NCBI RefSeq assembly: GCF_013391475.1
Contig: NZ_JACBAZ010000008.1
Location: 186,001 to 250,000 of the forward strand
DNA from: Oceaniferula marina
GTDB lineage: Bacteria; Verrucomicrobiota; Verrucomicrobiia; Verrucomicrobiales; Akkermansiaceae
Direction: 5' to 3'
Length of the DNA stretch: 64,000 bases
Each line of letters opens with the position of its first letter. Position 1 is the first letter of the stretch. Below are positions 54,359 to 63,465 of this stretch, piece after piece. The notes under the pieces were generated by a model. The model made no database searches and was not told where the DNA came from. It saw nothing but the letters and a program-made list of their open reading frames with translations. Both the position numbers and the translations under genes were made by a program.

Positions 54359-57300
54359 ATGAATTTGAGATTTTGCTTGGCCGTTGGAGTTGTTTGTCTA
54401 GCTAGCTTATCCTGCAAAGAAAAACACTCTCCATCAAACAATTCCCAAGAAAAGTCTTCGGCTCTATCTTCGGCACCAAATACTCAGCCAGAGTCCACAT
54501 CGCCCCCCTCCTCCACAACGAACGCCAACAACAATAAAGCGCCAAACTCACCACCACCCCCCTCTCGATATCTGGCTCCGGTGGCAATCGGCAATAACTC
54601 AAGCTCCGTCGTCCCCGGTCTCATTTATCTCCACAACAACTCCCCTCATATAGCATTCAAAGCAAGACCACTGAGCAATCAATATGTTTACGCTTATCTC
54701 TCCTATGCTGATAAAAGTCGCTGGAAGTCCTGTAAAATATTCATCAAAAACAAAAAGCGAGATCTATATATTGCAAAATTACCCCATGACTATTCTGGCC
54801 CTATGCGGTCCTTTCTAAAGGATCCGGTTAAGGGACAGCCGCAAAAAATCGTCTCTATTTTCACAGCTCAATGGGAAGCGTCTATCAACAAGGAGCCCGT
54901 TGACAAACAACGGCAAAAAGAGATTCTTTTATCAGAAGAACTCAACGAGCAATATCAATCCATTCAAGACGAATTAAAACTCATTCAAAAAAGAATGTAC
55001 GAGCTTTCAAAGGATCGATCACGACAAAGAACAAGCAATGGAAAGCATGAGCAATTTCGCGAATTATCAAAAAATAGATCGGATCTCGCAAAACGTCTAC
55101 TGGAGGTAAGAGCCAAAGCTAGAGAGCAGGGTGTTTACTTAAGCAGATCTCGATCAAATACAAGATCATCATTCCCGACGCCTCCCCATCGAAAGGCTAT
55201 TATAGCCCCCATGAAAGTAAGCGCAGAACCACATACTGCGTCTGCAGATTACACCGTCAGCAGTAATGGACCAACTCCCCCCTATGCCATTATTCCAGGT
55301 AGTGCATTCGCACGAATCTCAGATAAAACACTACAAATAACACCCTATGGAGAAATCACCCGAATGCATGAAATCAAGCTCGGGAACCCAACAGCCTATT
55401 TCAAGATAGAATACAGTAATCGAACAAGCCTCAATATTCATATACCAGTCCCTCAAGAATTAACTCTCAAACCTCAAATCAAAATTGGATTTGGACCAAA
55501 AGGAAAACTGAATAAAGACATTGATCAGGCCATCGCATCTTCTTCTTTTCACCATAGCTCATCATCGAACGCTTACCGGTGTTCAGCCAAAATGTCGGAA
55601 CTCTCAAATACAGGAGAAACCGAATTTGAGGCCATCATTGCCTATCGTGAAAGCTCAGAGGCAAACTGGATCATTTTCAATGAATTCGACTTCAGGCTGT
55701 CTATCAACGAAAAGAAAATGATCATTCCCGAATGGGGATCCACTAACAGCATCACTCTTGCAGCCAACCAAAACAATAATCTGTTCAAGGAGTCAATTGC
55801 TTGCCCCCCCGTCCATCACAAGCAAATCCCGGAGCAAATCAAAAAGACAAGCTTAGCAAAATGTGGTCAAATCCTAGTCGTTCAATACGGAAAAAAACTA
55901 AGATTACTCAACACCAAAACCTTTGAATGGGGTAAAACAATCGAATGGTCCAATGATCATGTCGCATTTACCGCCGATGCTCAACACCTATATACTGTGA
56001 CCGACCAACTAGTCTCATCCTATCAGTTACCATCACTAAAACTGATTCAAGAAGTGCCCTTACCCTCAGGCGGGCCTGTTCTCGCACTCTCAGCAGGCTC
56101 ACATGCAACAAACTCACCTCTGGTGATTGTCACCTCTGGGAGAATCACCCTGCTCGATGCCGAAAAACTAACCCCACTAAAGCAACCTATCAACGATGAA
56201 CAAAATGCATCAAAGGCTGGCCTTTCAAGTATCTCATGGCCAACCAGTAGCAAAGGCACCCCCCCCTATGATATCGCCAACGTGATTTCATCACCCGATG
56301 GCGAGGGGCATACCATCTGCACCGTTCAATCTTCAGCTAAACATTCTAGTCCGAAGAGCTGTTTACTCATTGATCTCGGTGAACGTTGGTTGATCAAACA
56401 CCATACAACTGGAACAGTCGGGGGGAATCGCAAAATCTATTATCATACCGAGATCAGCCAATTTGATAACAAAGAAAAAAAACGACTCAAGCTTGAGAAG
56501 CGGCCGGATCTTCTCATTCCGACATCAGCCCCCGGAATGCTAGCCATCAACCTCCCAAGTCAACGCACAGTCCCTGCATCAAGCATTCACTTTCGTTATT
56601 TGGCAAATCCAGACCAATCAGAAGCAACCGTCTATACAGGAGCATCGAGTGCTGCGCCCCTGATGATTAAAGCAAAATCCGAGAGAACGACTCATCTCCA
56701 GCCTCCTCGCTTAATCTTCCTCCCGGAGGAATCAAACCTTCTATCCATCGGGGATAAGTCCATCACGTTGGAAAATGTGCCACAGGTGAATTTATCAGCC
56801 AAACTTTCTCTGCCGACATTACTCAATACCCCGCACTCTCCAAGACGAGGAAAATCTTGGTCATTTACTCCTATTATTCACGGAATAGAAGCAAAAGACA
56901 TCCAGTGGGTGAAAGGCCCTGAACTGGCAGAATATGATTCAGTCAATGGCATCTCTTGGAACGTCCCAGCCGAATTCATCGAAGACAAAGCCAATTTTAA
57001 GCTATCAGTCAAAGGGCAAGAACTTAACATTGAAGTCCGCGTACTAGGCAACCCAGTCTCCATATTAACTCAAAGCTCCGATCATAAAAAAGCCCATGGA
57101 ATCCCCATCTCCGGCACCCTCAACTTTCCCGACGGCATTGACCGCATTCTTACATCACCTCATCAAAACAAAGCAGTGATCGTCAGCAATAAACACCGCC
57201 GGATATCTCTGTTTGACTTCAGCACACGCTCTATCACCGCGTCCTACTCATCATCCACGGGACCACTGGAGCCAGCCTTCACTCCAAACGCTCTGTTACT

Positions 57301-58057
57301 GTGGCACACCAATGGTAACATTCTTGAAAAACGCAATCTGAAGGACCTTTCACCTATCCAGATCGCTTCAAGCTCTACCACCCTCCCCCTACGGGGACTT
57401 GCGGGAGGCTCTGCACCCGTGGCATTTCTTGAAACCACATCCAATCAACTCGTTTTGTTTGAGATTGAAACGGACTCACTGAAACTAAGTTCCCCAATAT
57501 CATTAGGTCAATTTTCCACCAGCACACTGAACTATCGTTCCCGAAACAATGTAAACCAGCTAGCGAGCACAATGGATAACTCACGTATCCTCATAGGTAA
57601 CACCTTAGTTCAAAAAAATGGACCGATGAATTATACCAAATACGCTTTCTCTCAATATACAAATAGCGAGTCCACCGCCTATTTCAACCTAAGCGGAGAC
57701 TCCATATTCAGCACAGGCAAATCCGTTAATGTCACCACCAAACGATCCTGGTCGGTCAATTCCAACAATAATTCCACCCTGATTCCCGAAATTTCAGGCG
57801 AATATATCATGAGCTTCGAATCAAGCCGCAATGAACCTGCAGTATTAACCATCATCGCCAACAAATCACGCCAGCAGATGGGACAACTTACAGGCTTCCC
57901 TGAGTTCAAGATTCGCGACAGCCAATTATTTAGCCAACCTCATGGCACATCACGCATTTCTTATCACGCTCCAACAGATACGCTCTTAACTCTGAGTGAA
58001 GATAACAACCAAATCCATATCAGAAACCTGCCCTCTGAGCTGCTGCATTCAAACTAG
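54359..58057 (+). CDS. Large lipoprotein with coiled coil, propeller-like repeats and Ig-like unit
   Basis: 1232 residues. Type II signal peptide with lipobox SLSC at Cys19, then a Ser/Pro/Asn linker. Residues about 180-260 form a coiled coil (SIQDELKLIQKRMYELSKD, SDLAKRLLEVRAKAREQ). Blades resembling WD40 repeats occur at about 490-640 and 930-1230 (LVVQYGKKLRLLNTKTFEWGK; KAVIVSNKHRRISLFDFSTRS). Between them, at about 830-905, is a WVKGPELAEYDSVNGISWNVP unit like the protease's GPDGMVLTREGVITWAV. It is strikingly AT-rich: 21 G/C of 60 in 55021-55080 against 37 of 60 in 50401-50460. Not recognised as a named family; the shared modules and divergent layout with the protease suggest they act together. 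Confidence 0.7.
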   Translation: MNLRFCLAVGVVCLASLSCKEKHSPSNNSQEKSSALSSAPNTQPESTSPPSSTTNANNNKAPNSPPPPSRYLAPVAIGNNSSSVVPGLIYLHNNSPHIAFKARPLSNQYVYAYLSYADKSRWKSCKIFIKNKKRDLYIAKLPHDYSGPMRSFLKDPVKGQPQKIVSIFTAQWEASINKEPVDKQRQKEILLSEELNEQYQSIQDELKLIQKRMYELSKDRSRQRTSNGKHEQFRELSKNRSDLAKRLLEVRAKAREQGVYLSRSRSNTRSSFPTPPHRKAIIAPMKVSAEPHTASADYTVSSNGPTPPYAIIPGSAFARISDKTLQITPYGEITRMHEIKLGNPTAYFKIEYSNRTSLNIHIPVPQELTLKPQIKIGFGPKGKLNKDIDQAIASSSFHHSSSSNAYRCSAKMSELSNTGETEFEAIIAYRESSEANWIIFNEFDFRLSINEKKMIIPEWGSTNSITLAANQNNNLFKESIACPPVHHKQIPEQIKKTSLAKCGQILVVQYGKKLRLLNTKTFEWGKTIEWSNDHVAFTADAQHLYTVTDQLVSSYQLPSLKLIQEVPLPSGGPVLALSAGSHATNSPLVIVTSGRITLLDAEKLTPLKQPINDEQNASKAGLSSISWPTSSKGTPPYDIANVISSPDGEGHTICTVQSSAKHSSPKSCLLIDLGERWLIKHHTTGTVGGNRKIYYHTEISQFDNKEKKRLKLEKRPDLLIPTSAPGMLAINLPSQRTVPASSIHFRYLANPDQSEATVYTGASSAAPLMIKAKSERTTHLQPPRLIFLPEESNLLSIGDKSITLENVPQVNLSAKLSLPTLLNTPHSPRRGKSWSFTPIIHGIEAKDIQWVKGPELAEYDSVNGISWNVPAEFIEDKANFKLSVKGQELNIEVRVLGNPVSILTQSSDHKKAHGIPISGTLNFPDGIDRILTSPHQNKAVIVSNKHRRISLFDFSTRSITASYSSSTGPLEPAFTPNALLLWHTNGNILEKRNLKDLSPIQIASSSTTLPLRGLAGGSAPVAFLETTSNQLVLFEIETDSLKLSSPISLGQFSTSTLNYRSRNNVNQLASTMDNSRILIGNTLVQKNGPMNYTKYAFSQYTNSESTAYFNLSGDSIFSTGKSVNVTTKRSWSVNSNNNSTLIPEISGEYIMSFESSRNEPAVLTIIANKSRQQMGQLTGFPEFKIRDSQLFSQPHGTSRISYHAPTDTLLTLSEDNNQIHIRNLPSELLHSN

Positions 58058-58278
58058 ATATGTCATCAGCGATAAGTCGCCTGTTTCAAATCTGTATAGT
58101 CCACAACGGCCATAGCCTCCAAACCAGGGCCATCGAAATGATGCCAAGGTCACCAGCCTAGCCACGGCATCAGGGGTTTCATATACGAAATGCTAAACTC
58201 ATTTGAAGATGCAGCCAGTTAAGATTTTATCGTAAAAAATTTCCGTGCCTTCCGAGTCTTCCGTGGTTAAAAAAGGTC

Positions 58279-59253
58279 ATGATTCGTCCGCGCCGCAACC
58301 GCAAGTCCCCTGCCGTCCGTGATCTCGTTCGTGAGACCACGCTGTCGCCAGCCGATTTTATCTACCCCCTCTTTGTGCATGACAAAGATACGGATGAAGC
58401 CATCGACTCCATGCCGGGATGCACCCGCTGGTCGCTCGAGGGGCTCGTCAAGGAAGCTGGAGAAGCCCACGCACTCGGCATCCCCGCCGTCGTGATTTTC
58501 CCGGCCATCGCCGAAAATCTCAAAACCAGTGAGGCCCAGGAGAGTTACAATGACAAGGGCCTAGTGCCACGTGCCATTCAAGCTCTCAAATCAGCCCACC
58601 CCTCACTCTGCGTCATCACCGACGTCGCCCTCGACCCCTACAATGCGGACGGCCACGACGGACTGGTCCGACCGGACTCAGACGGCAATCTCGAGATTGT
58701 CAACGATGACACCGTCGCCGTGCTCTGCCAGCAAGCACTTTGCCACGCCCGGGCCGGAGCCGATATTGTCTCGCCCTCCGACATGATGGATGGTCGGGTT
58801 CTGGCGATCAGAGAGTCCCTCGACGCCGAGGGCCATACCGATGTATCCATTCTCGCCTACACCGCCAAATACGCCTCAGCCTACTATGGTCCGTTCCGTG
58901 GAGCGCTTGAATCCGAGCCGAAGGCCGGAGACAAAAAAACCTACCAAATGGATCCAGCCAACGTCAGGGAAGCCATCCGGGAAACCATGATGGACGAAGA
59001 CGAGGGAGCTGACATGATCATGGTCAAACCTGCAGGCCCTTACCTCGATATCATCGCCAAGGTCAAAGAGTCGACCACTCTGCCGGTTGCCGCCTATCAG
59101 GTCAGCGGTGAATACCTCATGATCAAAGCCGCCAGCCAAGACGGTTGGCTCGACGAAAAGGCCATCGTCCTCGAATCTCTAACTGGCATCAAACGCGCCG
59201 GAGCCAGTATCATTCTCACCTACTTCGCCAAAGACGCCGCCCGCTGGCTCTGA
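58279..59253 (+). CDS. hemB: Delta-aminolevulinic acid dehydratase (porphobilinogen synthase), magnesium-type
   Basis: 324 residues. HemB condenses two 5-aminolevulinates to porphobilinogen in haem synthesis. The two active-site lysines are K197 in AYTAKYASAYYGPFR and K250 in MIMVKPAGPYLD. The metal-site motif is DVALDPYNADGHDG, with Asp in place of the Cys residues used by zinc enzymes, so it should be of the magnesium-dependent class. The start ATG is supported by MIRPRRNRKSPAVRDLVRET. It is preceded by a short repeated phrase (TTCCGTGCCTTCCGAGTCTTCCGTGG at 58241-58266) and is followed by a small anchored protein. Confidence 0.97.
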   Translation: MIRPRRNRKSPAVRDLVRETTLSPADFIYPLFVHDKDTDEAIDSMPGCTRWSLEGLVKEAGEAHALGIPAVVIFPAIAENLKTSEAQESYNDKGLVPRAIQALKSAHPSLCVITDVALDPYNADGHDGLVRPDSDGNLEIVNDDTVAVLCQQALCHARAGADIVSPSDMMDGRVLAIRESLDAEGHTDVSILAYTAKYASAYYGPFRGALESEPKAGDKKTYQMDPANVREAIRETMMDEDEGADMIMVKPAGPYLDIIAKVKESTTLPVAAYQVSGEYLMIKAASQDGWLDEKAIVLESLTGIKRAGASIILTYFAKDAARWL

Positions 59254-59346
59254 GACAGACGGTGTGTGATGGCATGAGCTGAGCTCGGCACCGCTTTTGT
59301 GCGGGTTGGCTTGACGCCACCCGTTTGCAGGCCCAAGTTTACTATC

Positions 59347-59838
59347 ATGACCAAAAGCAATTTTATCATCGCCGCCGTCTTCGCCACAGTGGTTGCCGTC
59401 TTGCTTTGGTGGTTTAGCGACACCCAGGTAATCAAACGCAAGACCCATGCCTTGGCCGAAACCGCCAGCGTGGCACGGGCCGATGGCAAAGGTGCCCGAG
59501 CCCTGAAAACCAAGGATCTCGCCGGCCTGCTGTCGAATGAAGTGATCGGCAGTGTCGAGGTCTCACGGCTCTCCGATAGCTTTAGCAAAGATGAAATGCT
59601 CAGCGCGCACCACATGCTGGTGCACAATTGCCGTTCGGCATCTGCCATTTTCTCCGACATGGAGATAGAAATCGATGACGAAACAGGCACCTCTGCCACA
59701 GTCACCGCCAGCCTCGATCTGCTCGTCACCGATACCAGAGGCGAGGAATACAAGGAATCCTGCCTGGCCTCCCTGACTTGGAAGAAAAACGATCAAGACC
59801 AATGGAGCTTGCATCGTATCCAAATCCATCAGCAGTGA
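59347..59838 (+). CDS. Small membrane-anchored protein with a single extracytoplasmic domain
   Basis: 163 residues from the ATG at 59347, with an N-terminal anchor (FIIAAVFATVVAVLLWWF) followed by a basic stop-transfer KRKTH. The outside domain of ~120 residues ends in strands (TASLDLLVTDTRG, CLASLTWKKNDQDQWSLHRIQIHQ) that fit an NTF2-like or SnoaL cup. No named family is certain. It follows hemB by 93 bases on the same strand, so weak co-transcription is possible. Confidence 0.7.
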   Translation: MTKSNFIIAAVFATVVAVLLWWFSDTQVIKRKTHALAETASVARADGKGARALKTKDLAGLLSNEVIGSVEVSRLSDSFSKDEMLSAHHMLVHNCRSASAIFSDMEIEIDDETGTSATVTASLDLLVTDTRGEEYKESCLASLTWKKNDQDQWSLHRIQIHQQ

Positions 59839-59933
59839 CGCCCCGGATAGGTTTCAAGTCTGGCTGCGGCAAGCCCGCCAGACTCGTTGCAACCGCCGTC
59901 CATAGCGGGCAAATAGAAGCGAGAGGCACACCG

Positions 59934-59969
59934 AAAAAACGGCCACGGAACCAATATCCCGTGACCGTT
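59934..59969 (-). terminator. Terminator of the small Arg/Gln/Asp protein unit
   Basis: Read on the minus strand, AACGGTCACGG pairs with CCGTGGCCGTT (one mismatch), followed by a T-run (plus-strand AAAAAA at 59934-59939). Same plan as the terminators at 60743-60779 and 63953-63989. Confidence 0.6.
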
Positions 59970-60070
59970 GCGCTTCGTTGACTCTAAAAGAACACCATTG
60001 AGCTTACGCATCTTTCTGAGCGTGTTCTCAACGACGGGGCTGAGTTCGTCTTCTTTCAAGAGCTCAATTT

Positions 60071-60286
60071 TTACCAGCGGTCACGGCGGCTGTCCTGACG
60101 ATTGTCTCGGTGGTCCTGGCGATCATCCTGGCGCTCGCCCCGATTGTCCTGTCGATCACCTCGGTGCTCCTGTCGCTTATCTTGACGGTGATCCCGGTTC
60201 TGCTGTCCGATGGTGTCTCCGTAGAGGGAGCAGCTGGAAAGGACGAGGAGGCTGACGACGATGTTTTTTGTTGTAGTTTTCATCAT
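60071..60286 (-). CDS. Small secreted Arg/Gln/Asp-repeat protein, copy 1
   Basis: 71 residues. A signal peptide (NIVVSLLVLSSCSLYGD) is followed by a 45-residue, almost entirely Arg/Gln/Asp/His mature part built of short RQD/NRQD units (QDKRQEHRGDRQDNRGE). No hydrophobic core and no Cys, so it is probably unfolded or a polyelectrolyte. The neighbouring copy 2 (60362-60544) and the one at 63236-63424 share leader and repeat pattern, so this is a family. The usable start could also be the second Met at 60283. Last gene of the minus-strand unit; function unknown. Confidence 0.6.
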   Translation of the reverse strand: MMKTTTKNIVVSLLVLSSCSLYGDTIGQQNRDHRQDKRQEHRGDRQDNRGERQDDRQDHRDNRQDSRRDRW

Positions 60287-60361
60287 TCTTATTTTCTAAT
60301 GGTTTATTGTTGAATGGTTTGTAGTAATTTCAGTTTTGCTAGAGCTTGGGTAGGAGACGGA

Positions 60362-60544
60362 CTAATTACGATTACCCTGGCGGTCATCTTGGTTTTGTTC
60401 GCGACTATCCTGCCGGCCATCACGATTTTCTTGGCGGTCTCCCTGACGGTTATCCCGATTATCTTTGGTTACGGTGTCAGCATAAAGTGAGCTACCAGAA
60501 AGAATGAGGAGACTGACGACGATGTTTTTAACGGTATTGTTCAT
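60362..60544 (-). CDS. Small secreted Arg/Gln/Asp-repeat protein, copy 2
   Basis: 60 residues: signal peptide NIVVSLLILSGSSLYAD, then RDNRQGDRQENRDGRQDS-type repeats. First gene after the 135-bp control region at 60581-60715, 75 bases before copy 1 on the same strand. Its first 20 residues are very close to copy 1 (NIVVSLLxLSxxSLYxDT), which points to recent tandem duplication. Confidence 0.6.
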   Translation of the reverse strand: MNNTVKNIVVSLLILSGSSLYADTVTKDNRDNRQGDRQENRDGRQDSREQNQDDRQGNRN

Positions 60545-60580
60545 AATAGTAATGGGTTGTAGTAGTTTAGTTGTAGAAGC

Positions 60581-60715
60581 CCGGGGAATGATTGCTTCCC
60601 TCAGGACGATTTAAAATTACCACCACTCCACCGATCCCACATGTATCCGAAGGGTGTAAATAAGGGTGTAATTGGCACCTTTTTGACTATTTTTACCCAA
60701 TTCTCCTTCTCGCTA
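60581..60715 (-). repeat. 135-bp duplicated control region, copy A
   Basis: About 93 percent identical to 63791-63925 at a constant offset of 3210. Contains the tandem decamer AAGGGTGTAA (60650-60659 and 60663-60672, plus strand) and a -35/-10-like AT tract. Lies directly upstream of the small protein copy 2 on the minus strand, so it likely holds that unit's promoter and 5' UTR. Confidence 0.75.
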
Positions 60716-60742
60716 TCCTTCGCGAGCTGATACTGCCGCTTC

Positions 60743-60779
60743 AAAAAAGCGGCCACGGGACCTCTCCCGCAGCCGCTTT
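60743..60779 (-). terminator. Terminator after the His-rich three-repeat protein
   Basis: Minus strand: AAAGCGGC and GCCGCTTT arms at 60746-60753 and 60772-60779 with an inner CCCG/CGGG stem, then T-run (AAAAAA at 60743-60748 on plus). Confidence 0.8.
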
Positions 60780-60805
60780 CCCTTACTATGAAAAAAACGA
60801 TTCCT

Positions 60806-62875
60806 TTAGCGTCTGCGCCCCCTGCCTCCGGATGATCTGGATCGAGTCGACTTTGAATAACTTGTTCTTCCCGAGCTCTGTTTGTAAGAGCGGCTTGAGC
60901 TCTTTCGCGTGCTCGAAGAATACTGACGCTGTTGACGGTTCACCTGAGTCGATTTGGAGTAGCGGTTCACACTCCCCTGATAGGATGGCTGTGCCGTCGT
61001 TGTCTTCCGACGGGTTACCGTCTGTCTCGATGAAACACTGGGAGGTGTTTGCTGAATCCTTGTCGACTTCGGCTGGACCGTCGTCGATGTCCGGCGACTC
61101 ACTGACTGCGTAGTGCGCTGGGCGTGATGTTGCCCTGTGCGATGAACAGTCTGGCTCGGAGGATGAATTCCGGGAGCTCCATGCCAACCACCATCGCTAC
61201 GTTTTTGCCAGCCGCCATCATCACGACGGTAGAGGTTGCCATCTTTTCCAACAAAGACATCACCGTCTTTATTTTTCCCGAGGAATTTATCAGAGCCATA
61301 CTTCCGATTGACACGAATAGCCTCTCCACCTTTCGATGTCTGTATAGCACGAGCTGTCGCGTTAGCATTAGAACGATGGCCAGTGCGAGCCCACTCTCCG
61401 TCGCGAACTACGGCGGAGCGGCCCCAGGACCCGTAAGGCGTAGCTGCGCCAACACGTCCAGCTGCTGTATTGGTCCATGGATTATAAGCTGATTTTCCAG
61501 CGGCTACACCCCTTGGTCCGTAGGCATAAGCGCCACGGGCATAGCCCCCCGTGTGTGGATTGTAAGCAGCGACGGCTCCTACGCCCCCGTGGGGACCATA
61601 ACGATAGCCTCCACGAGCTACATATCCTGAACCATGATGGTAATGGGAGCCTCCACCATAACCATACCAACATGGCTTGGGGTGATGATGATGATAATGG
61701 TGATCATGACCATCTTCATGACCGAGCCAGTAACCCAGACCGAACACCACCAGGCCTCTGGCGACGTAAGCACCTGAATAACCGCCTGTGGCCCCGACAA
61801 CGACGGTCTCGGGTGTCGATTCGTAAACTTTCACATGGGTGACATTGTATTTCGGGCTTTCCTCGGGGATAGAGTAGATCGCCGTCGGAACATTATCACA
61901 TACCATCCATTCTCCGGTTGGCAATGCAGCCTGGAACCAGACCCCCTGATGGCAGGCGTAATATTGGCCGGAGACCTCGAATACATCGTAGCTCGTATTC
62001 ACGGCGAACATCAGATTGTCCGAGCCTACTACCGGCTCAAACTGAGGCTCTCCGTCATAGACCACTTCCAGCGTCACCGAGTCACGACTCACTGTGGCTT
62101 TCTGTGGCGTGGAGGCTAACAAAACAGCTTCCTCAGCTTGGGATGTGCCGGGCACGGATACTAAAACACTTCCTTTGACATGATCCGAACGAATTTTTGC
62201 AAAGTCGTCAGGTAAATCAAGCGTAGCAGCCGTCCATGGCCCGGTCAGCGCCGTGGCACGGAACCAACGGCCAGCCGTCAAATAATAGTAACTTTTTTCA
62301 GACGGAAGAAAAAACAAATCATCCTCGGTATTACTAACATAAAGCAATCCGGTTCCCGGGATCGGTGACATGTGAGGCTGACCTTCGGTTTGTATCAACT
62401 CGGCCGGCTGATCGGAAACAAACACGTTCGGAGCCTCACTGGGACCCTTGGTCGTGTTGAGTCGGATTTTAACCTCCGACCAATTTTCATCGTTGGGAAG
62501 CTGACTGAAACTCTGCGGAAGTTCGCGCGCAGGCACCCACGCCCCTTTGAGTAGGTCCTGGGTTTTCAACCAATGGTCTCCAACGAGCAGAAAATAGCCA
62601 CCGGATGAAGTATCGAACAGAACATCCCAGTTCGTATTCACCGCAAACATCAGAGAATTATCTCCGGATTTGACAGGCTCCATCACAGGTTCACCCATGA
62701 ATGACACTATCACGGATGGAGTGTCACTATAGAAGATCGGTGGAGGATCCAGATTGACCTGGGTATTGACAATACTCCCTCCATTTTGCTGAGGCTCGGC
62801 CTGAGCCATGGATGGATAGGTAGTAGCCAGCACAGATGCGACAAATGCAGATGTGGGATAGATGATATGTTTCAT
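60806..62875 (-). CDS. Secreted three-repeat protein with His/Gly/Tyr-rich middle and basic Ser/Arg tail
   Basis: About 689 residues from the ATG at 62875 (MKHIIYPTSAFVASVLATTYP), signal peptide cleaving near MAQAEP. Residues 60-370 contain three similar ~100-residue units, each with a GExxxxPV/FAVNTxxDV start and a GxWxxA/TGxW end (SLMFAVNTNWDVLF; GTGLLYVSNTEDDLFF; NLMFAVNTSYDVFE). A His-rich stretch at about 384-415 (HEDGHDHHYHHHH) and Gly/Tyr/Ala segments follow, then a Ser/Arg/Thr/Gln tail ending in RGRRR. Likely a surface or matrix protein that can bind metal. No family named. Same transcript as the genes at 62931 and 63236. Confidence 0.72.
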   Translation of the reverse strand: MKHIIYPTSAFVASVLATTYPSMAQAEPQQNGGSIVNTQVNLDPPPIFYSDTPSVIVSFMGEPVMEPVKSGDNSLMFAVNTNWDVLFDTSSGGYFLLVGDHWLKTQDLLKGAWVPARELPQSFSQLPNDENWSEVKIRLNTTKGPSEAPNVFVSDQPAELIQTEGQPHMSPIPGTGLLYVSNTEDDLFFLPSEKSYYYLTAGRWFRATALTGPWTAATLDLPDDFAKIRSDHVKGSVLVSVPGTSQAEEAVLLASTPQKATVSRDSVTLEVVYDGEPQFEPVVGSDNLMFAVNTSYDVFEVSGQYYACHQGVWFQAALPTGEWMVCDNVPTAIYSIPEESPKYNVTHVKVYESTPETVVVGATGGYSGAYVARGLVVFGLGYWLGHEDGHDHHYHHHHPKPCWYGYGGGSHYHHGSGYVARGGYRYGPHGGVGAVAAYNPHTGGYARGAYAYGPRGVAAGKSAYNPWTNTAAGRVGAATPYGSWGRSAVVRDGEWARTGHRSNANATARAIQTSKGGEAIRVNRKYGSDKFLGKNKDGDVFVGKDGNLYRRDDGGWQKRSDGGWHGAPGIHPPSQTVHRTGQHHAQRTTQSVSRRTSTTVQPKSTRIQQTPPSVSSRQTVTRRKTTTAQPSYQGSVNRYSKSTQVNRQQRQYSSSTRKSSSRSYKQSSGRTSYSKSTRSRSSGGRGRRR

Positions 62876-62930
62876 AGATAGAGTAGGTTTGATTTGATGT
62901 TGAAAATACGCCGTTAAAGACAAGAACGAA

Positions 62931-63164
62931 TTACGTTGGCTCCACCAGCACACACTCCACGGAAACCAGCGGTAGGTGCAGTTCATACAGGGAATGAAGA
63001 AGGCCGGTTAATGCGGCCTGATCAACAAAGCGGCCAACCAAAATGGAAATCGGCGGCAAATCACTTTGCTTTTCCTCGCTAAGGTTGAGTCCATCAAAAT
63101 GCCGAGCCAAGCCGGCATCCAACTGACCTCTCACTGCAATGCGGTAAATTGCAGAAGAGGACAT
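62931..63164 (-). CDS. Small cytosolic-type hypothetical protein (~77 residues)
   Basis: 77 residues from the ATG at 63164 (MSSSAIYRIAVRGQLDAGLA). A compact alpha/beta plan: IAVRGQLDAGLARHFDGLNL, then PPISILVGRFVDQAALTGLLHSLYELHLPLVSVECV. This resembles a common short bacterial protein with HFDGL and DQAALHGLL motifs found beside regulators or secreted proteins, of unknown function. Sits between the RQD protein and the three-repeat protein, on the same strand. Confidence 0.7.
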   Translation of the reverse strand: MSSSAIYRIAVRGQLDAGLARHFDGLNLSEEKQSDLPPISILVGRFVDQAALTGLLHSLYELHLPLVSVECVLVEPT

Positions 63165-63235
63165 TTTGAGTGTTAGGGGGATTTGAAACATCGCTGTGGT
63201 TTGTAATAGTGATGAAGTCTGACGGAGAGGGCTTC

Positions 63236-63424
63236 CTAGTTCTGACGGTTCTCTTGACGAGCATCTTGGTGAGCGTCCCGCCCGTCCTGACGGTCTTCGC
63301 GGTGATCCTGGCGACCTTCCTGACGGCCATCTCGGTTTTGCTGCCCCACGGTGTCTGCATAAAGCGATCCACAGGAAAGAGTGAAGAAGGTTACGAGGCT
63401 GATATTTTTAAGTGTCTTGTTCAT
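63236..63424 (-). CDS. Small secreted Arg/Gln/Asp-repeat protein, copy 3
   Basis: 62 residues: signal peptide NISLVTFFTLSCGSLYAD, then GQQNRDGRQEGRQDHREDRQD repeats. Clearly related to the copies at 60071 and 60362. Begins 41 bases after the gene at 63466-63741 and ends 71 bases before the small gene at 62931. Confidence 0.6.
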   Translation of the reverse strand: MNKTLKNISLVTFFTLSCGSLYADTVGQQNRDGRQEGRQDHREDRQDGRDAHQDARQENRQN

Positions 63425-63465
63425 CGGTTTGATTGGTTCATTGGTTTGATTGATTGGAAGAGTTC

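Noticed and set aside
58241-58266. Tandem TTCCGTG-like phrases before hemB considered as a regulatory repeat
   Set aside because: Too short and degenerate to support as an operator; noted only as a common low-complexity phrase.
60110-60313. Plus-strand frame rich in hydrophobic residues, antisense to the Arg/Gln/Asp repeat protein
   Set aside because: It is the mirror of the repeated RQD codons; antisense of that repeat is automatically Val/Leu/Ile rich, and it has no independent start signal.
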